Assembly (NCBI GenBank): GCA_031279735.1
Contig: JAITHX010000095.1
Coordinates: 1-7,670, forward strand
Source: Prevotellaceae bacterium
GTDB lineage: Bacteria; Bacteroidota; Bacteroidia; Bacteroidales; UBA932
Length of the DNA: 7,670 nucleotides
Direction: 5' to 3'
Under the pieces are notes generated by a model. The model was not told the origin of the DNA. It worked only from the letters and a program-made list of their open reading frames with translations, and made no database searches. This document shows, in pieces, positions 1 to 5,615 of this stretch. A program made the position numbers and the translations under genes. Position 1 is the stretch's first letter. Every line of letters starts with the position of its first letter.

Positions 1-197
1 GCGTAATACCGTCCTCCAGCGTTGAGGCGTTTTGCCAGTTCCAGCAGATAGGTTGTTTTTCCGCTTTGACGCGCGGCGTGAATGAGGAAATACTGTTCCG
101 TATCTATCAAATCTTCGATGCCGTCGATTCGTGTCGAAGGTTCTATCATATAGTGCTTCTCTCTGTTGCAGTGTCCTGTTGTGTTAAAGTATCGCAT
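1..197 (-). CDS. AAA-type ATP-binding protein, N-terminal part only (gene leaves the window)
   Basis: The reverse strand from 197 down to 1 is open and encodes 65 residues beginning MRYFNTTGHCNREKHYM. The P-loop is at residues 41-49 (AARQSGKTT), preceded by a short hydrophobic strand (YFLIHA) and followed by a helix (YLLELAKRLN). From family knowledge, the opening 'YFNT.G.C....HYM', the P-loop written A-x-RQ-S/T-GKTT and the following GGRYYA are typical of the AAA-like ATP-binding proteins that are common as accessory genes in Bacteroidota (AAA_35-like). The first P-loop glycine is replaced by Ala, which is usual in this family. The start at 197 is chosen because the conserved HYM block lies downstream of it. 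An in-frame ATG at 209 (adding MQKI) is an alternative, and an ATG at 149 would cut off the conserved block. The cellular role of the family is not well established. The C-terminal domain, which would decide the subtype, is outside the window. Confidence 0.8.
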   Translation of the reverse strand, partial: MRYFNTTGHCNREKHYMIEPSTRIDGIEDLIDTEQYFLIHAARQSGKTTYLLELAKRLNAGGRYY

Positions 198-220
198 AAT
201 CTTTTGCATTAAAAACGGCG

Positions 221-228
221 TGAAGATA
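221..228 (-). promoter_or_regulatory. Weak candidate -7 element for the leftward ATPase gene
   Basis: Read on the reverse strand this is TATCTTCA followed by CGCCG, a partial match to the Bacteroidota -7 element TAnnTTTG (two mismatches in the last four bases). It is about 24 bases before the chosen ATG at 197. No convincing TTTG is seen about 20 bases further upstream, where an A/T-rich heptamer array lies instead. The assignment is tentative. Confidence 0.25.
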
Positions 229-240
229 GTTATTTAATTA

Positions 241-268
241 TGAATTATAAATTATGAATTATGAATTG
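241..268. repeat. Tandem array of the 7-bp unit TGAATTA (4 units)
   Basis: Four contiguous heptamers read TGAATTA, TAAATTA, TGAATTA, TGAATTG. A partial unit TTAATTA precedes them at 234-240. The array lies just upstream of the leftward ATPase gene, where its -33 promoter region would be. It is non-coding in all frames. Confidence 0.85.
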
Positions 269-326
269 CCTGACGGATGTGGGGGAGGGCTTGGGAGTGA
301 TAGAGCCGGATGGCAATTCTTAATTT
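256..326. repeat. Inverted repeat with arms 256-270 and 312-326
   Basis: The left arm GAATTATGAATTGCC and the right arm GGCAATTCTTAATTT are reverse complements at 13 of 15 positions, with a 41-base spacer. The left arm is the last part of the TGAATTA array, so the right arm acts as an inverted copy of the array edge. It could fold as a cruciform or an RNA hairpin. The spacer is too long, and no U-tract follows, so it is not a classical terminator. Confidence 0.65.
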
Positions 327-350
327 CAGAAGCGGATAACCTCTTACAGT

Positions 351-385
351 GGTTAGTGGTTAGTGGTTAGTGGTTAGTGGTTAGT
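351..385. repeat. Tandem array of the 7-bp unit GGTTAGT (5 perfect units)
   Basis: Five identical contiguous GGTTAGT units occupy 351-385, with a partial unit AGT just before them at 348-350. Perfect identity between copies suggests recent slippage or active homogenisation. No reading frame or regulatory motif explains it. Confidence 0.95.
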
Positions 386-414
386 GCCTGCCGGCTCAGT
401 GTCTCCGTCTCATT

Positions 415-438
415 CCACCCGTCCGACCACCCGTCCGA
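415..438. repeat. Two perfect tandem copies of a 12-bp unit
   Basis: CCACCCGTCCGA occurs at 415-426 and again directly at 427-438 without any difference. It lies in the spacer of the surrounding inverted repeat. Confidence 0.85.
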
Positions 439-519
439 AAGGCTCTAACCGCCAACCGCTAACCACTGATATAACACATCCCTAAATGCTGCAGAGCATA
501 TCATCGTTCCGAGCACGGG

Positions 520-574
520 AGAACGAAGAGAGAACGAAGGAAGAACGAAGGAAGAACGAAGGCAGGACGAAGAA
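520..574. repeat. Tandem array of an 11-bp purine-rich unit (5 units)
   Basis: Five contiguous 11-bp units follow the pattern AGAACGAAGRN: 520-530, 531-541, 542-552, 553-563 and 564-574 (the last has AGGACGAAGAA). The + strand is almost pure purine apart from one C per unit. A 79-codon open frame crosses it (486-725) and would give a charged E/R/K-rich peptide. That looks like a by-product of the repeat rather than a gene. Confidence 0.85.
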
Positions 575-868
575 AAGACGACAGCGAGGCTTATTTCAGG
601 GCGTTATGGTCGGAGGTGCCGCGAGCACAGACCGTATCGCGCTGAATGTGTGGAGGCTTCAAAAACGTAAAAAGACGGTCGAAACGTGCGAATTATGTCG
701 AAAAACATGCGAGTCTCGAAAATAACGCCGGAAGCCGGAAAATCTGAAGGCGCAGGGCGGGGTTCAGGCTCCGTCGGGACGGGCGCTCGAATCGGACGCG
801 GAACTCGCGGAGACTATGGATGCGTCGGATTTGATTTTTCTGAAAAGTGTGACATTTGTTTTCCTCTC
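575..868. other. Non-coding spacer with no recognisable gene
   Basis: This remainder of the intergenic region holds only short overlapping open frames (up to 89 codons on +, 72 on -). None resembles a known family, none has an arrangement suggesting translation, and they read like arginine-rich out-of-frame sequence. It may be decayed coding DNA, but I cannot identify a parent gene. No tRNA or other structured RNA was recognised. Confidence 0.5.
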
Positions 869-887
869 GGGTCAGGAACTCTGACCC
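869..887. repeat. Short perfect palindrome (7-bp arms, 5-base loop)
   Basis: GGGTCAG at 869-875 and CTGACCC at 881-887 are exact reverse complements separated by GAACT. No T-run follows, so it is not a canonical terminator. It ends inside the first CCCCATA unit and lies about 50 bases upstream of the -7 promoter element at 938-945, so an operator role is possible but unproven. Confidence 0.55.
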
Positions 888-926
888 CATACCCCGTGCC
901 CCATGCCCCATACCCCATGCCCTATA
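885..926. repeat. Tandem array of 7-bp CCCCATA/CCCCATG units (6 units)
   Basis: Six contiguous heptamers read CCCCATA, CCCCGTG, CCCCATG, CCCCATA, CCCCATG, CCCTATA. The array ends 11 bases before the -7 element of the next gene, so the expected -33 position (about 914-918) falls inside the repeat. Confidence 0.9.
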
Positions 927-937
927 AATATTTTTAC

Positions 938-945
938 TACCTTTG
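938..945 (+). promoter_or_regulatory. Bacteroidota -7 promoter element for the serine hydrolase-like gene
   Basis: TACCTTTG is an exact match to TAnnTTTG, the -7 element used by the Bacteroidota primary sigma factor, followed by CGGGC as is common. The inferred start of transcription around 951-953 leaves a leader of about 16 bases before the ATG at 969. No TTTG is seen at the -33 position, which is occupied by the CCCCATA array, so the promoter may be weak or rely on an activator. Confidence 0.6.
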
Positions 946-968
946 CGGGCAATAAGAACTTTTAATTT

Positions 969-2264
969 ATGTGTGGATTATCGAAACTGTTATTTTCAAT
1001 CTTGTTCGTCTGTTCTATATTGTCAGTGGGCAGAGCTCAAAATACGAGACTAATTCATAAGCTGCTGAAAAAGGAGAAGGACATAGCGGAAATCCTTTCG
1101 TCGAAAGACTACGACGTACAAGTGATTTACACGAGCATAGAAAGAAAATCAGGAAAAATAAAGTTCAAGGACTTTTATTATAACGCGGATAAAAACTATT
1201 TTTATCCGGCTGAGACAGTCATGTTGCCTGCGGCGGCTCTCACTCTTGAGAAAATAAACGATATCGCCCTCGAATTTGACATCAGCAAACATACGAATGT
1301 GAGAATTGACGACGCTCTGACGCGGAGGATCATCGTTTACGCCGACCGTTCGCTCAATGAAAACAACGTCAATTTCTCGAACTTCGTGAAGAGGATGATG
1401 CTCGTCGGCGACAAAAGTTCCTACAACTATTGTTACGACTTCCTCAATCAGCGCTATTTCAACGACCGCATGCATAGTCTCGGCTATCGCGATTCGTGGT
1501 TCCTCCACAAATTCGACCGTCTCGACCGTCTTGACCCGCTGGAATCGCGGCGCACGAACATCGTCACCTTTTTCAAAACCGACGTGCAAAGCTATTTCGT
1601 CGATATCATCTATCTGAAACGCCATTCCACAACCATCCCGTTCTACAGCGTTTACGTAAAAAAAGAAGAATCCAATCCCGAAGATTTCTATTCGTATCGA
1701 AAGGACATTCCCGTTGGAAAAGGGCTGGTCAAAAACGGAACGACGGTGAACGTACCGATGAATTTCAAGCATTACAACAAGTTTACACTCGTCGATATGC
1801 ACGAATTTCTCAAAAACGCGATCTTTCCCGAAAATCAGCGTGTGCGCATGAATCTCAAGGACGAGGACTATTCGCTGCTCTACAAGTACATGTCGCTGCC
1901 GCCCGCCGACAGCGAATTTAGCGAATACGCCTCCCGCGCCGAATACCCCGACGACTATTGCAAATATCTGTTCGGCAACCGTATGGGCGACCCTGCGCTG
2001 AAAGTATTCAGCAATTCGGGCAAGGGTCTCGGATTCATCCTCGAAAATTCATACGTCATAGACACGAAAAACGGCATAGACTTCTTTCTCACCGTCATGG
2101 TGAAATGCAACCGCGACGATATTTTCGGCGACGACCAGCCTCTCTATTCTCAAGTCGGAATCCCCCTGATGCGACGAATAGCCCGAACTGTTCACGCCAG
2201 CGAAATCGAACGCAAAACCGGAGAACGCATCTCGTTCAACGAGTTTCTCGATAGATTAAAATAA
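969..2264 (+). CDS. Secreted serine hydrolase (beta-lactamase-fold) homologue, probably catalytically inactive
   Basis: This 431-residue protein starts with a signal peptide (residues 1-23: basic Lys6, a hydrophobic stretch, then VGRAQ at the likely cleavage site), so it is exported to the periplasm. The body matches, as I remember the family, the Bacteroidota serine hydrolases of the Beta-lactamase2 type: 'YFYPAETVMLPAAALTLEKIN' around residues 77-97, 'LVGDKSSYNYCYDFL' at 145-159, 'RRTNIVTF', 'GKGLVKNGTTVNVP', 'LLYKYMSLPP' and 'EYPDDYCKYLFG'. In active relatives the first block reads PASTVKLP or similar, giving the SxxK nucleophile and base. Here these are Glu82 and Met85. The second block usually reads LVSDN; here Gly147-Asp-Lys149. 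The third, usually NKxG, is Ser348-Asn-Ser-Gly351. All three catalytic motifs therefore look lost, although the frame is intact and full length. It may be a pseudo-enzyme that binds peptidoglycan or a partner; function unknown. uxuA follows after 16 bases, possibly cotranscribed. The motif comparison is from memory. Confidence 0.75.
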   Translation: MCGLSKLLFSILFVCSILSVGRAQNTRLIHKLLKKEKDIAEILSSKDYDVQVIYTSIERKSGKIKFKDFYYNADKNYFYPAETVMLPAAALTLEKINDIALEFDISKHTNVRIDDALTRRIIVYADRSLNENNVNFSNFVKRMMLVGDKSSYNYCYDFLNQRYFNDRMHSLGYRDSWFLHKFDRLDRLDPLESRRTNIVTFFKTDVQSYFVDIIYLKRHSTTIPFYSVYVKKEESNPEDFYSYRKDIPVGKGLVKNGTTVNVPMNFKHYNKFTLVDMHEFLKNAIFPENQRVRMNLKDEDYSLLYKYMSLPPADSEFSEYASRAEYPDDYCKYLFGNRMGDPALKVFSNSGKGLGFILENSYVIDTKNGIDFFLTVMVKCNRDDIFGDDQPLYSQVGIPLMRRIARTVHASEIERKTGERISFNEFLDRLK

Positions 2265-2280
2265 AATTATGTGATAATAT

Positions 2281-3441
2281 ATGGAAAAAACATGGCGCTG
2301 GTTCGGCAAAAAGGACAAGATTACGCTGCCGATGTTACGGCAAATCGGAGTAGAAGGAATAGTTACGGCACTGCACGACGTTCCCAACGGTGAAATATGG
2401 ACGCTGGATGCAATTCTCGACCTGAAGAAGCATATCGAGGATGCGGGGTTGCGATGGTCGGTGGTCGAGAGTCTTCCGGTGAGCGAGGCTATCAAATACG
2501 CCGGCGACGACTGCGAACAACTGCTGGCAAACTATGAAATCAGTCTGGAGAATCTCGGCAAGGCGGGAGTGACGACTGTCTGTTACAATTTCATGCCCGT
2601 TATCGACTGGGTGCGGACAGACCTTGATCATCCGTGGGACGACGGGTCTTCTTCGCTCTATTTCGACAAAATCCGTTTCGCCTATTTCGACTGCTGCATC
2701 CTGAAGCGGGATGATGCCGAAAAGGATTACTCCGAAGATGAAATACGTCGCGTCCGCGAATTGGACAAAGTAATCTCCGAATCCGAGAAAGACGCGCTGA
2801 TAGACGCTATTATAGTCAAGACGCAGGGATTCGTGAACGGAAACATACGGGAGGGCGACCAGAACCCGGTGGAACTTTTCAGACGTCTGCTCGACTTGTA
2901 CAAAGGTATAGACCGGGACAAGCTGCGTCTGAACATGAAGCGCTTTCTGGAATGCATCATGCCGGTTTGCGAGAAATACGGCATCAACATGTGCGTCCAC
3001 CCCGACGATCCCCCGCGACAACTGTTCGGTTTGCCGCGCATCGTCACCGGCAGCGACGACATACGGTGGCTGCTTCAAGCGGTAGATAACCCGCACAACG
3101 GACTGACGTTCTGTGCCGGTTCGCTCAGCGCCGGACTTCACAACGACGTTCCGCAAATGGCGGAAGAGTTTGCCCCGCGCACCCGCTTCGTACATCTCCG
3201 CAGCACAAATGTGCTCGACAACGGCGACTTCATCGAAGCCTCCCACCTCGAAGGACGCGGACATCTAATAGACGTAGTACGCACGTTTGAAAAGAAAAAT
3301 CCGAACGTCCCCATGCGCGTCGATCACGGACGACTGATGCTCGACGACAAGGAAAAAACCTACAACCCCGGATATTCCTTTCTCGGAAGAATGTTTGCCC
3401 TCGCTCAGATGGAGGGAGTGATGGCGGCAGTAAGGAATTAA
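2281..3441 (+). CDS. uxuA: Mannonate dehydratase (EC 4.2.1.8)
   Basis: The product of 386 residues dehydrates D-mannonate to 2-keto-3-deoxy-D-gluconate in the cytoplasmic pathway for glucuronate. It aligns from end to end with the E. coli UxuA I remember (394 residues): opening MEKTWRWFG, then GVEGIVTALHDVPNGEIW, WSVVESLPV, VCYNFMPVIDWVRTDL, the HPDDPP block, FVHLRST, and closing DHGRLMLDD with NPGYS. The fold is a TIM barrel that binds a divalent metal (Mn or Fe). The expected metal ligands are all present: His240 (in VHPDDPP), Cys278 (in FCAGS), His305 (in VHLRS) and Asp348 (in RVDHG), so it should be active. The start at 2281 gives the family's usual N-terminus. It begins 16 bases after the preceding gene with no clear promoter or strong ribosome site. 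The usual partner uxuB (fructuronate reductase) is not adjacent within the window. Confidence 0.96.
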   Translation: MEKTWRWFGKKDKITLPMLRQIGVEGIVTALHDVPNGEIWTLDAILDLKKHIEDAGLRWSVVESLPVSEAIKYAGDDCEQLLANYEISLENLGKAGVTTVCYNFMPVIDWVRTDLDHPWDDGSSSLYFDKIRFAYFDCCILKRDDAEKDYSEDEIRRVRELDKVISESEKDALIDAIIVKTQGFVNGNIREGDQNPVELFRRLLDLYKGIDRDKLRLNMKRFLECIMPVCEKYGINMCVHPDDPPRQLFGLPRIVTGSDDIRWLLQAVDNPHNGLTFCAGSLSAGLHNDVPQMAEEFAPRTRFVHLRSTNVLDNGDFIEASHLEGRGHLIDVVRTFEKKNPNVPMRVDHGRLMLDDKEKTYNPGYSFLGRMFALAQMEGVMAAVRN

Positions 3442-3472
3442 CTGTTTTGGTAATATTCTGATAAAAAAATGT

Positions 3473-3988
3473 ATGAATAACATGAAAAAAATGATTTTAT
3501 TGATTGCCGCGCTTCTCGTGTCGGCAAGTTATGCCGGCGCTCAAATTCGCATCGGAGCTAAGGCATCGGCTACTGTCAGCCGCGATTTGAAAGCCGTCGA
3601 AGGCTGGCAGGCAGGCATCGTGCCTAAAATCCGCATCCCCATTCTGGGACTTGGCGTACAGCCCGAAGTGCTGTATGCCTACAGCAGTCGCGGAGGCGAA
3701 AACAGAAGCTGGCTCAATGTGCCGGTGAATCTCTTCTGGCAATTGGGACTGCCGATTGTGAAACCCATACTGCTGGCAGGACCCTACTTCGGCTACACCC
3801 TGAAACGAACCGAAAACAACGATCTGAAACTCGACCCATTCAATTGGGGCATCGGATTGGGAGCCGGCGTCGAAATCATCAAAATCCAGGTGGAAGCCCG
3901 ATACAATTTCGCCGTAAAAAGCGAGACCGGCGGAAGCATCAACCTCGCGAACAACACTCTGAACGTTTCGCTCGTTTACTTTTTCTAA
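3473..3988 (+). CDS. Small outer-membrane beta-barrel protein (OMP_b-brl-like)
   Basis: The product has 171 residues. A signal peptide covers about residues 1-23 (MNNMKKM, then a hydrophobic run LLIAALLVSA, ending AGAQ), after which the mature part consists of alternating polar/hydrophobic strands: IRIGAKASATV, WQAGIVPKIRI, LGVQPEVLYAYS, WLNVPVNLFWQL, KPILLAGPYFGYTL, WGIGLGAGVEII, IQVEARYNFAV, LNVSLVYFF. The pattern 'PILLAGPYFGY' and a terminal aromatic strand are typical of the short porin-like barrels common in Bacteroidota (outer membrane protein beta-barrel domain). About eight strands fit the length. The final Phe is consistent with recognition by the BAM machinery. The function is unknown and cannot be derived from the sequence. 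The start may be at 3473 or at the in-frame ATG at 3482 (MKKMILL); both leave the signal peptide intact. No promoter was recognised in the 31-base gap after uxuA. Confidence 0.8.
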   Translation: MNNMKKMILLIAALLVSASYAGAQIRIGAKASATVSRDLKAVEGWQAGIVPKIRIPILGLGVQPEVLYAYSSRGGENRSWLNVPVNLFWQLGLPIVKPILLAGPYFGYTLKRTENNDLKLDPFNWGIGLGAGVEIIKIQVEARYNFAVKSETGGSINLANNTLNVSLVYFF

Positions 3989-4024
3989 CTCTGCCCTATA
4001 TCTGATATTTAACGCTATTGAAAA

Positions 4025-4708
4025 ATGAACGTGAAAATCGAGGAAAGCTGGAAAGATATTTTGAAAGATGAATTTGAGAAGGAATATTTCATTGAACTCG
4101 TTGACTACCTGAAAAAAGAACGTGCCGAAGGAAGACAGATATACCCGCCCGGAGGACTTATCTTCAACGCCTTCAACAAAACTCCATTCAACAGAGTGAA
4201 AGTCGTTATTCTCGGACAAGACCCGTATCACGGCGCCGGACAGGCTCACGGACTTTCCTTCTCGGTGCCGGAAGGCATCAGAAAGCCGCCGTCGCTGGAG
4301 AACATCTTCAAGGAATTGCAGAACGACACGGGATTCGTTCCGCCGTCGCACGGAAATCTCGAATACTGGGCGGAGCAGGGCGTCCTCCTGCTCAACTCCA
4401 TACTGACAGTCAGAGCGAGCGAGCCGACATCGCACGCCAAATGCGGATGGGCGCACTTCACCGACGCAGTCATCGGCAAAATATCCGAACTCAAAACCGA
4501 CGTGGTGTTTCTCCTGTGGGGAAGCTCCGCCCGCCGGAAAATAGAAATCATCGACACAAGCCGGCATTTCGTACTCGAAGCAATGCATCCCTCGCCTTTC
4601 TCCGCGCAGGGATTCTTCGGCTGCAAACATTTTTCGCAGACCAACAAAATCCTCAAAAGTCGAGGACTGACTGAAATAGACTGGAATATTCCCGACCCCT
4701 CCCGATGA
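4025..4708 (+). CDS. ung: Uracil-DNA glycosylase, family 1
   Basis: This 227-residue enzyme removes uracil from DNA, starting base-excision repair. The water-activating motif GQDPYHG is at residues 64-70, with Asp66 as the general base. It is followed by AHGLSFSV (containing the Phe that stacks on uracil), KPPSLENIFKEL, and LLLNSILTV with the uracil-recognising Asn. The DNA-intercalating loop is HPSPFSAQGFFGCKHF from His188. Family members usually read HPSPLSA-x-x-GFFGC, so here the intercalating Leu is Phe192 and the loop is one residue shorter. The catalytic His188 is retained. The length is normal (E. coli 229). The start MNVKIEESW fits the family N-terminus. The stop codon overlaps the start of the following methyltransferase gene (ATGA), so the two genes are translationally coupled. 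Confidence 0.97.
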   Translation: MNVKIEESWKDILKDEFEKEYFIELVDYLKKERAEGRQIYPPGGLIFNAFNKTPFNRVKVVILGQDPYHGAGQAHGLSFSVPEGIRKPPSLENIFKELQNDTGFVPPSHGNLEYWAEQGVLLLNSILTVRASEPTSHAKCGWAHFTDAVIGKISELKTDVVFLLWGSSARRKIEIIDTSRHFVLEAMHPSPFSAQGFFGCKHFSQTNKILKSRGLTEIDWNIPDPSR

Positions 4709-5454
4709 GCGGCGGACTGAGCCGGACAGCGAAGAAATACATTGCTTCGCTGTCCGTCAAAAAATATCGCGACAGAGAGAAATGCTTCCTCGTCGAGGGC
4801 GAAAAATCGGTTGCCGAGTTTATCGCATCCGATTTCAAAGTCAAAGCCGTCTATTGCACCGGCGAGTGTTCCGTCCGCTTCTCCGGCAGCGAAATAATCT
4901 CGGCAGCCGAAATGCGGCAAATCAGCAATCTGAAAACCGCGTCGCCGGTTCTGGCAGTGGTCGAAATTCCCGTCCGCGAACAGTGCGCGGTGTCTCGCGA
5001 CGAGCTTGTTCTGGTCTTGGACGATGTTCAGGACCCCGGCAATCTCGGAACGATAATACGGCTTGCCGAATGGTTCGGAATAAAGCGAATTGTCTGTTCT
5101 CCCCGCACGGCAGACGCCTACGGACCCAAAACCGTGCAAGCCTCAATGGGTTCCATGGCAAGAGCGGAAGTGACATATACCGACTTGCGCGCCTTTTTCG
5201 CTACGCTCGACAGCGACATCCCCGTTTACGGCACTTTTCTGGAGGGCGAAAACATCTACGACGCTAAACTTTCGTCGGGAGGCGTCGTGGCGATAGGAAA
5301 CGAAGGAAACGGAATTTCTCCCGAAATAGCCGAATTTGTATCTCGACGTCTGTTTATTCCTCCCTTTGGTTCCCGCGTCGCCGAATCGCTCAATGTTGCC
5401 GTTGCCGCCGCTATAGTCTGCAGCGAATTTAGAAGATCGGTCTCACACTCATAA
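4705..5454 (+). CDS. SpoU/TrmH-family RNA 2'-O-ribose methyltransferase
   Basis: The 249-residue product transfers a methyl group from S-adenosylmethionine to a ribose 2'-OH of rRNA or tRNA. The N-terminal substrate-binding domain (about residues 6-90) contains YRDREKCFLVEGEKSVAEF, typical of the RlmB/TsnR-like branch. The SPOUT catalytic domain holds motif 1 at 106-119 (DDVQDPGNLGTIIR, with Asn113 and the catalytic Arg119), motif 2 at 196-204 (AIGNEGNGI), and motif 3 at 218-237 (IPPFGSRVAESLNVAVAAAI), which together form the trefoil knot and cofactor pocket. In relatives motif 3 usually starts IPM-x-G; here IPPFGSRVAESLN. It overlaps the end of ung by four bases. The exact RNA target cannot be told from the sequence: RlmB-like 23S rRNA methylation is possible, but no symbol is assigned. 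No hairpin terminator is visible directly after the gene. Confidence 0.92.
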   Translation: MSGGLSRTAKKYIASLSVKKYRDREKCFLVEGEKSVAEFIASDFKVKAVYCTGECSVRFSGSEIISAAEMRQISNLKTASPVLAVVEIPVREQCAVSRDELVLVLDDVQDPGNLGTIIRLAEWFGIKRIVCSPRTADAYGPKTVQASMGSMARAEVTYTDLRAFFATLDSDIPVYGTFLEGENIYDAKLSSGGVVAIGNEGNGISPEIAEFVSRRLFIPPFGSRVAESLNVAVAAAIVCSEFRRSVSHS

Positions 5455-5471
5455 AAAAATTTAAACACGGG

Positions 5472-5501
5472 TTGGGGTTAAGAAAAATCTCATTATATTT
5501 G
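5472..5501 (+). promoter_or_regulatory. Bacteroidota promoter for the V/A-ATPase genes
   Basis: TATATTTG at 5494-5501 matches the -7 element TAnnTTTG exactly, and TTGG at 5472-5475 is a fair -33 element, with 19 bases between TTG and TATA as in characterised Bacteroides promoters. Transcription would start near 5507-5509, giving a leader of about 130 bases and placing the 5' strand of the long leader stem at the very start of the RNA. Confidence 0.7.
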
Positions 5502-5504
5502 CGG

Positions 5505-5600
5505 CGTTAAACGCGCCGGTGAATCGGACTTTACGCCCGCTGGGAAAATTACGGGGGCACAAAACTGCATAAACCGCAGTCCGACAGGGCGGGTTTAACG
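5505..5600 (+). promoter_or_regulatory. Structured 5' leader of the V/A-ATPase mRNA, candidate cis-regulatory RNA
   Basis: The ends 5505-5517 and 5588-5600 are complementary at 12 of 13 positions (CGTTAAACGCGCC with GGCGGGTTTAACG), closing an RNA domain of 96 bases. Inside, TCGGACT (5524-5530) pairs perfectly with AGTCCGA (5578-5584), and GCCC (5535-5538) can pair with GGGC (5555-5558). ACTGC (5564-5568) can alternatively pair with GCAGT (5576-5580), which shares three bases with the second helix, so the two inner helices exclude each other. The loop TAAACC (5570-5575) can also pair with GGTTTA (5592-5597) of the closing stem. This is the arrangement expected of a switch or attenuator. I could not assign it to a known riboswitch. 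A loose resemblance of 5516-5540 to the cobalamin aptamer core (CCGGTGAATCGG...CCCGC) is too weak to name it. Confidence 0.5.
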
Positions 5601-5615
5601 AAACAGGAAAAAATA

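Larger units (their letters stand above)
348..467. repeat. Long imperfect inverted repeat between GGTTAGT array and a diverged inverted array
   Basis: Positions 445-467 read as diverged heptamers on the opposite strand (CTAACCG, CCAACCG, CTAACCA). Their reverse complement matches 348-370 at 20 of 23 positions. Two of the three differences would be G-U pairs in RNA, so 22 of 23 positions could pair. The 74-base spacer contains the two 12-bp copies at 415-438. Confidence 0.75.

Noticed and set aside
486..725. Open frame of 79 codons on + through the 11-bp array
   Set aside because: The composition is low-complexity E/R/K produced by the repeat, there is no family resemblance, and it overlaps a frame at 686-955 that is equally unconvincing.
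830..858. Possible earlier promoter (TTTG at 830-833, then GACATTTG at 851-858)
   Set aside because: The -7 element lacks the leading T and the spacing is 17 bases, so it is weaker than the match at 938-945. It was kept only as a note.
869..887. GGGTCAG palindrome as a transcription terminator
   Set aside because: No U-tract follows, and there is no upstream gene on the + strand that would need it.
686..955. Open frame of 89 codons on + running through the CCCCATA array into the promoter
   Set aside because: Its end is translated heptamer repeat (PYPVPHAPYPMPY) and overlaps the -7 element of the next gene, so it is most likely not coding.
2335..3264. Long reverse-strand frame of 309 codons opposite uxuA
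   Set aside because: It is antisense to a clearly conserved enzyme, has no domain resemblance, and is a codon-bias shadow.
3497..4630. Long reverse-strand frame of 377 codons opposite the barrel gene and ung
   Set aside because: It spans two real genes on the other strand and has no recognisable domain, so it is a shadow frame.
5505..5600. Cobalamin riboswitch assignment for the V-ATPase leader
   Set aside because: Only a short stretch (around 5516-5540) resembles the aptamer core. The leader is about half the usual length and the B12-box GACCTGCC is not present, so no class was assigned.
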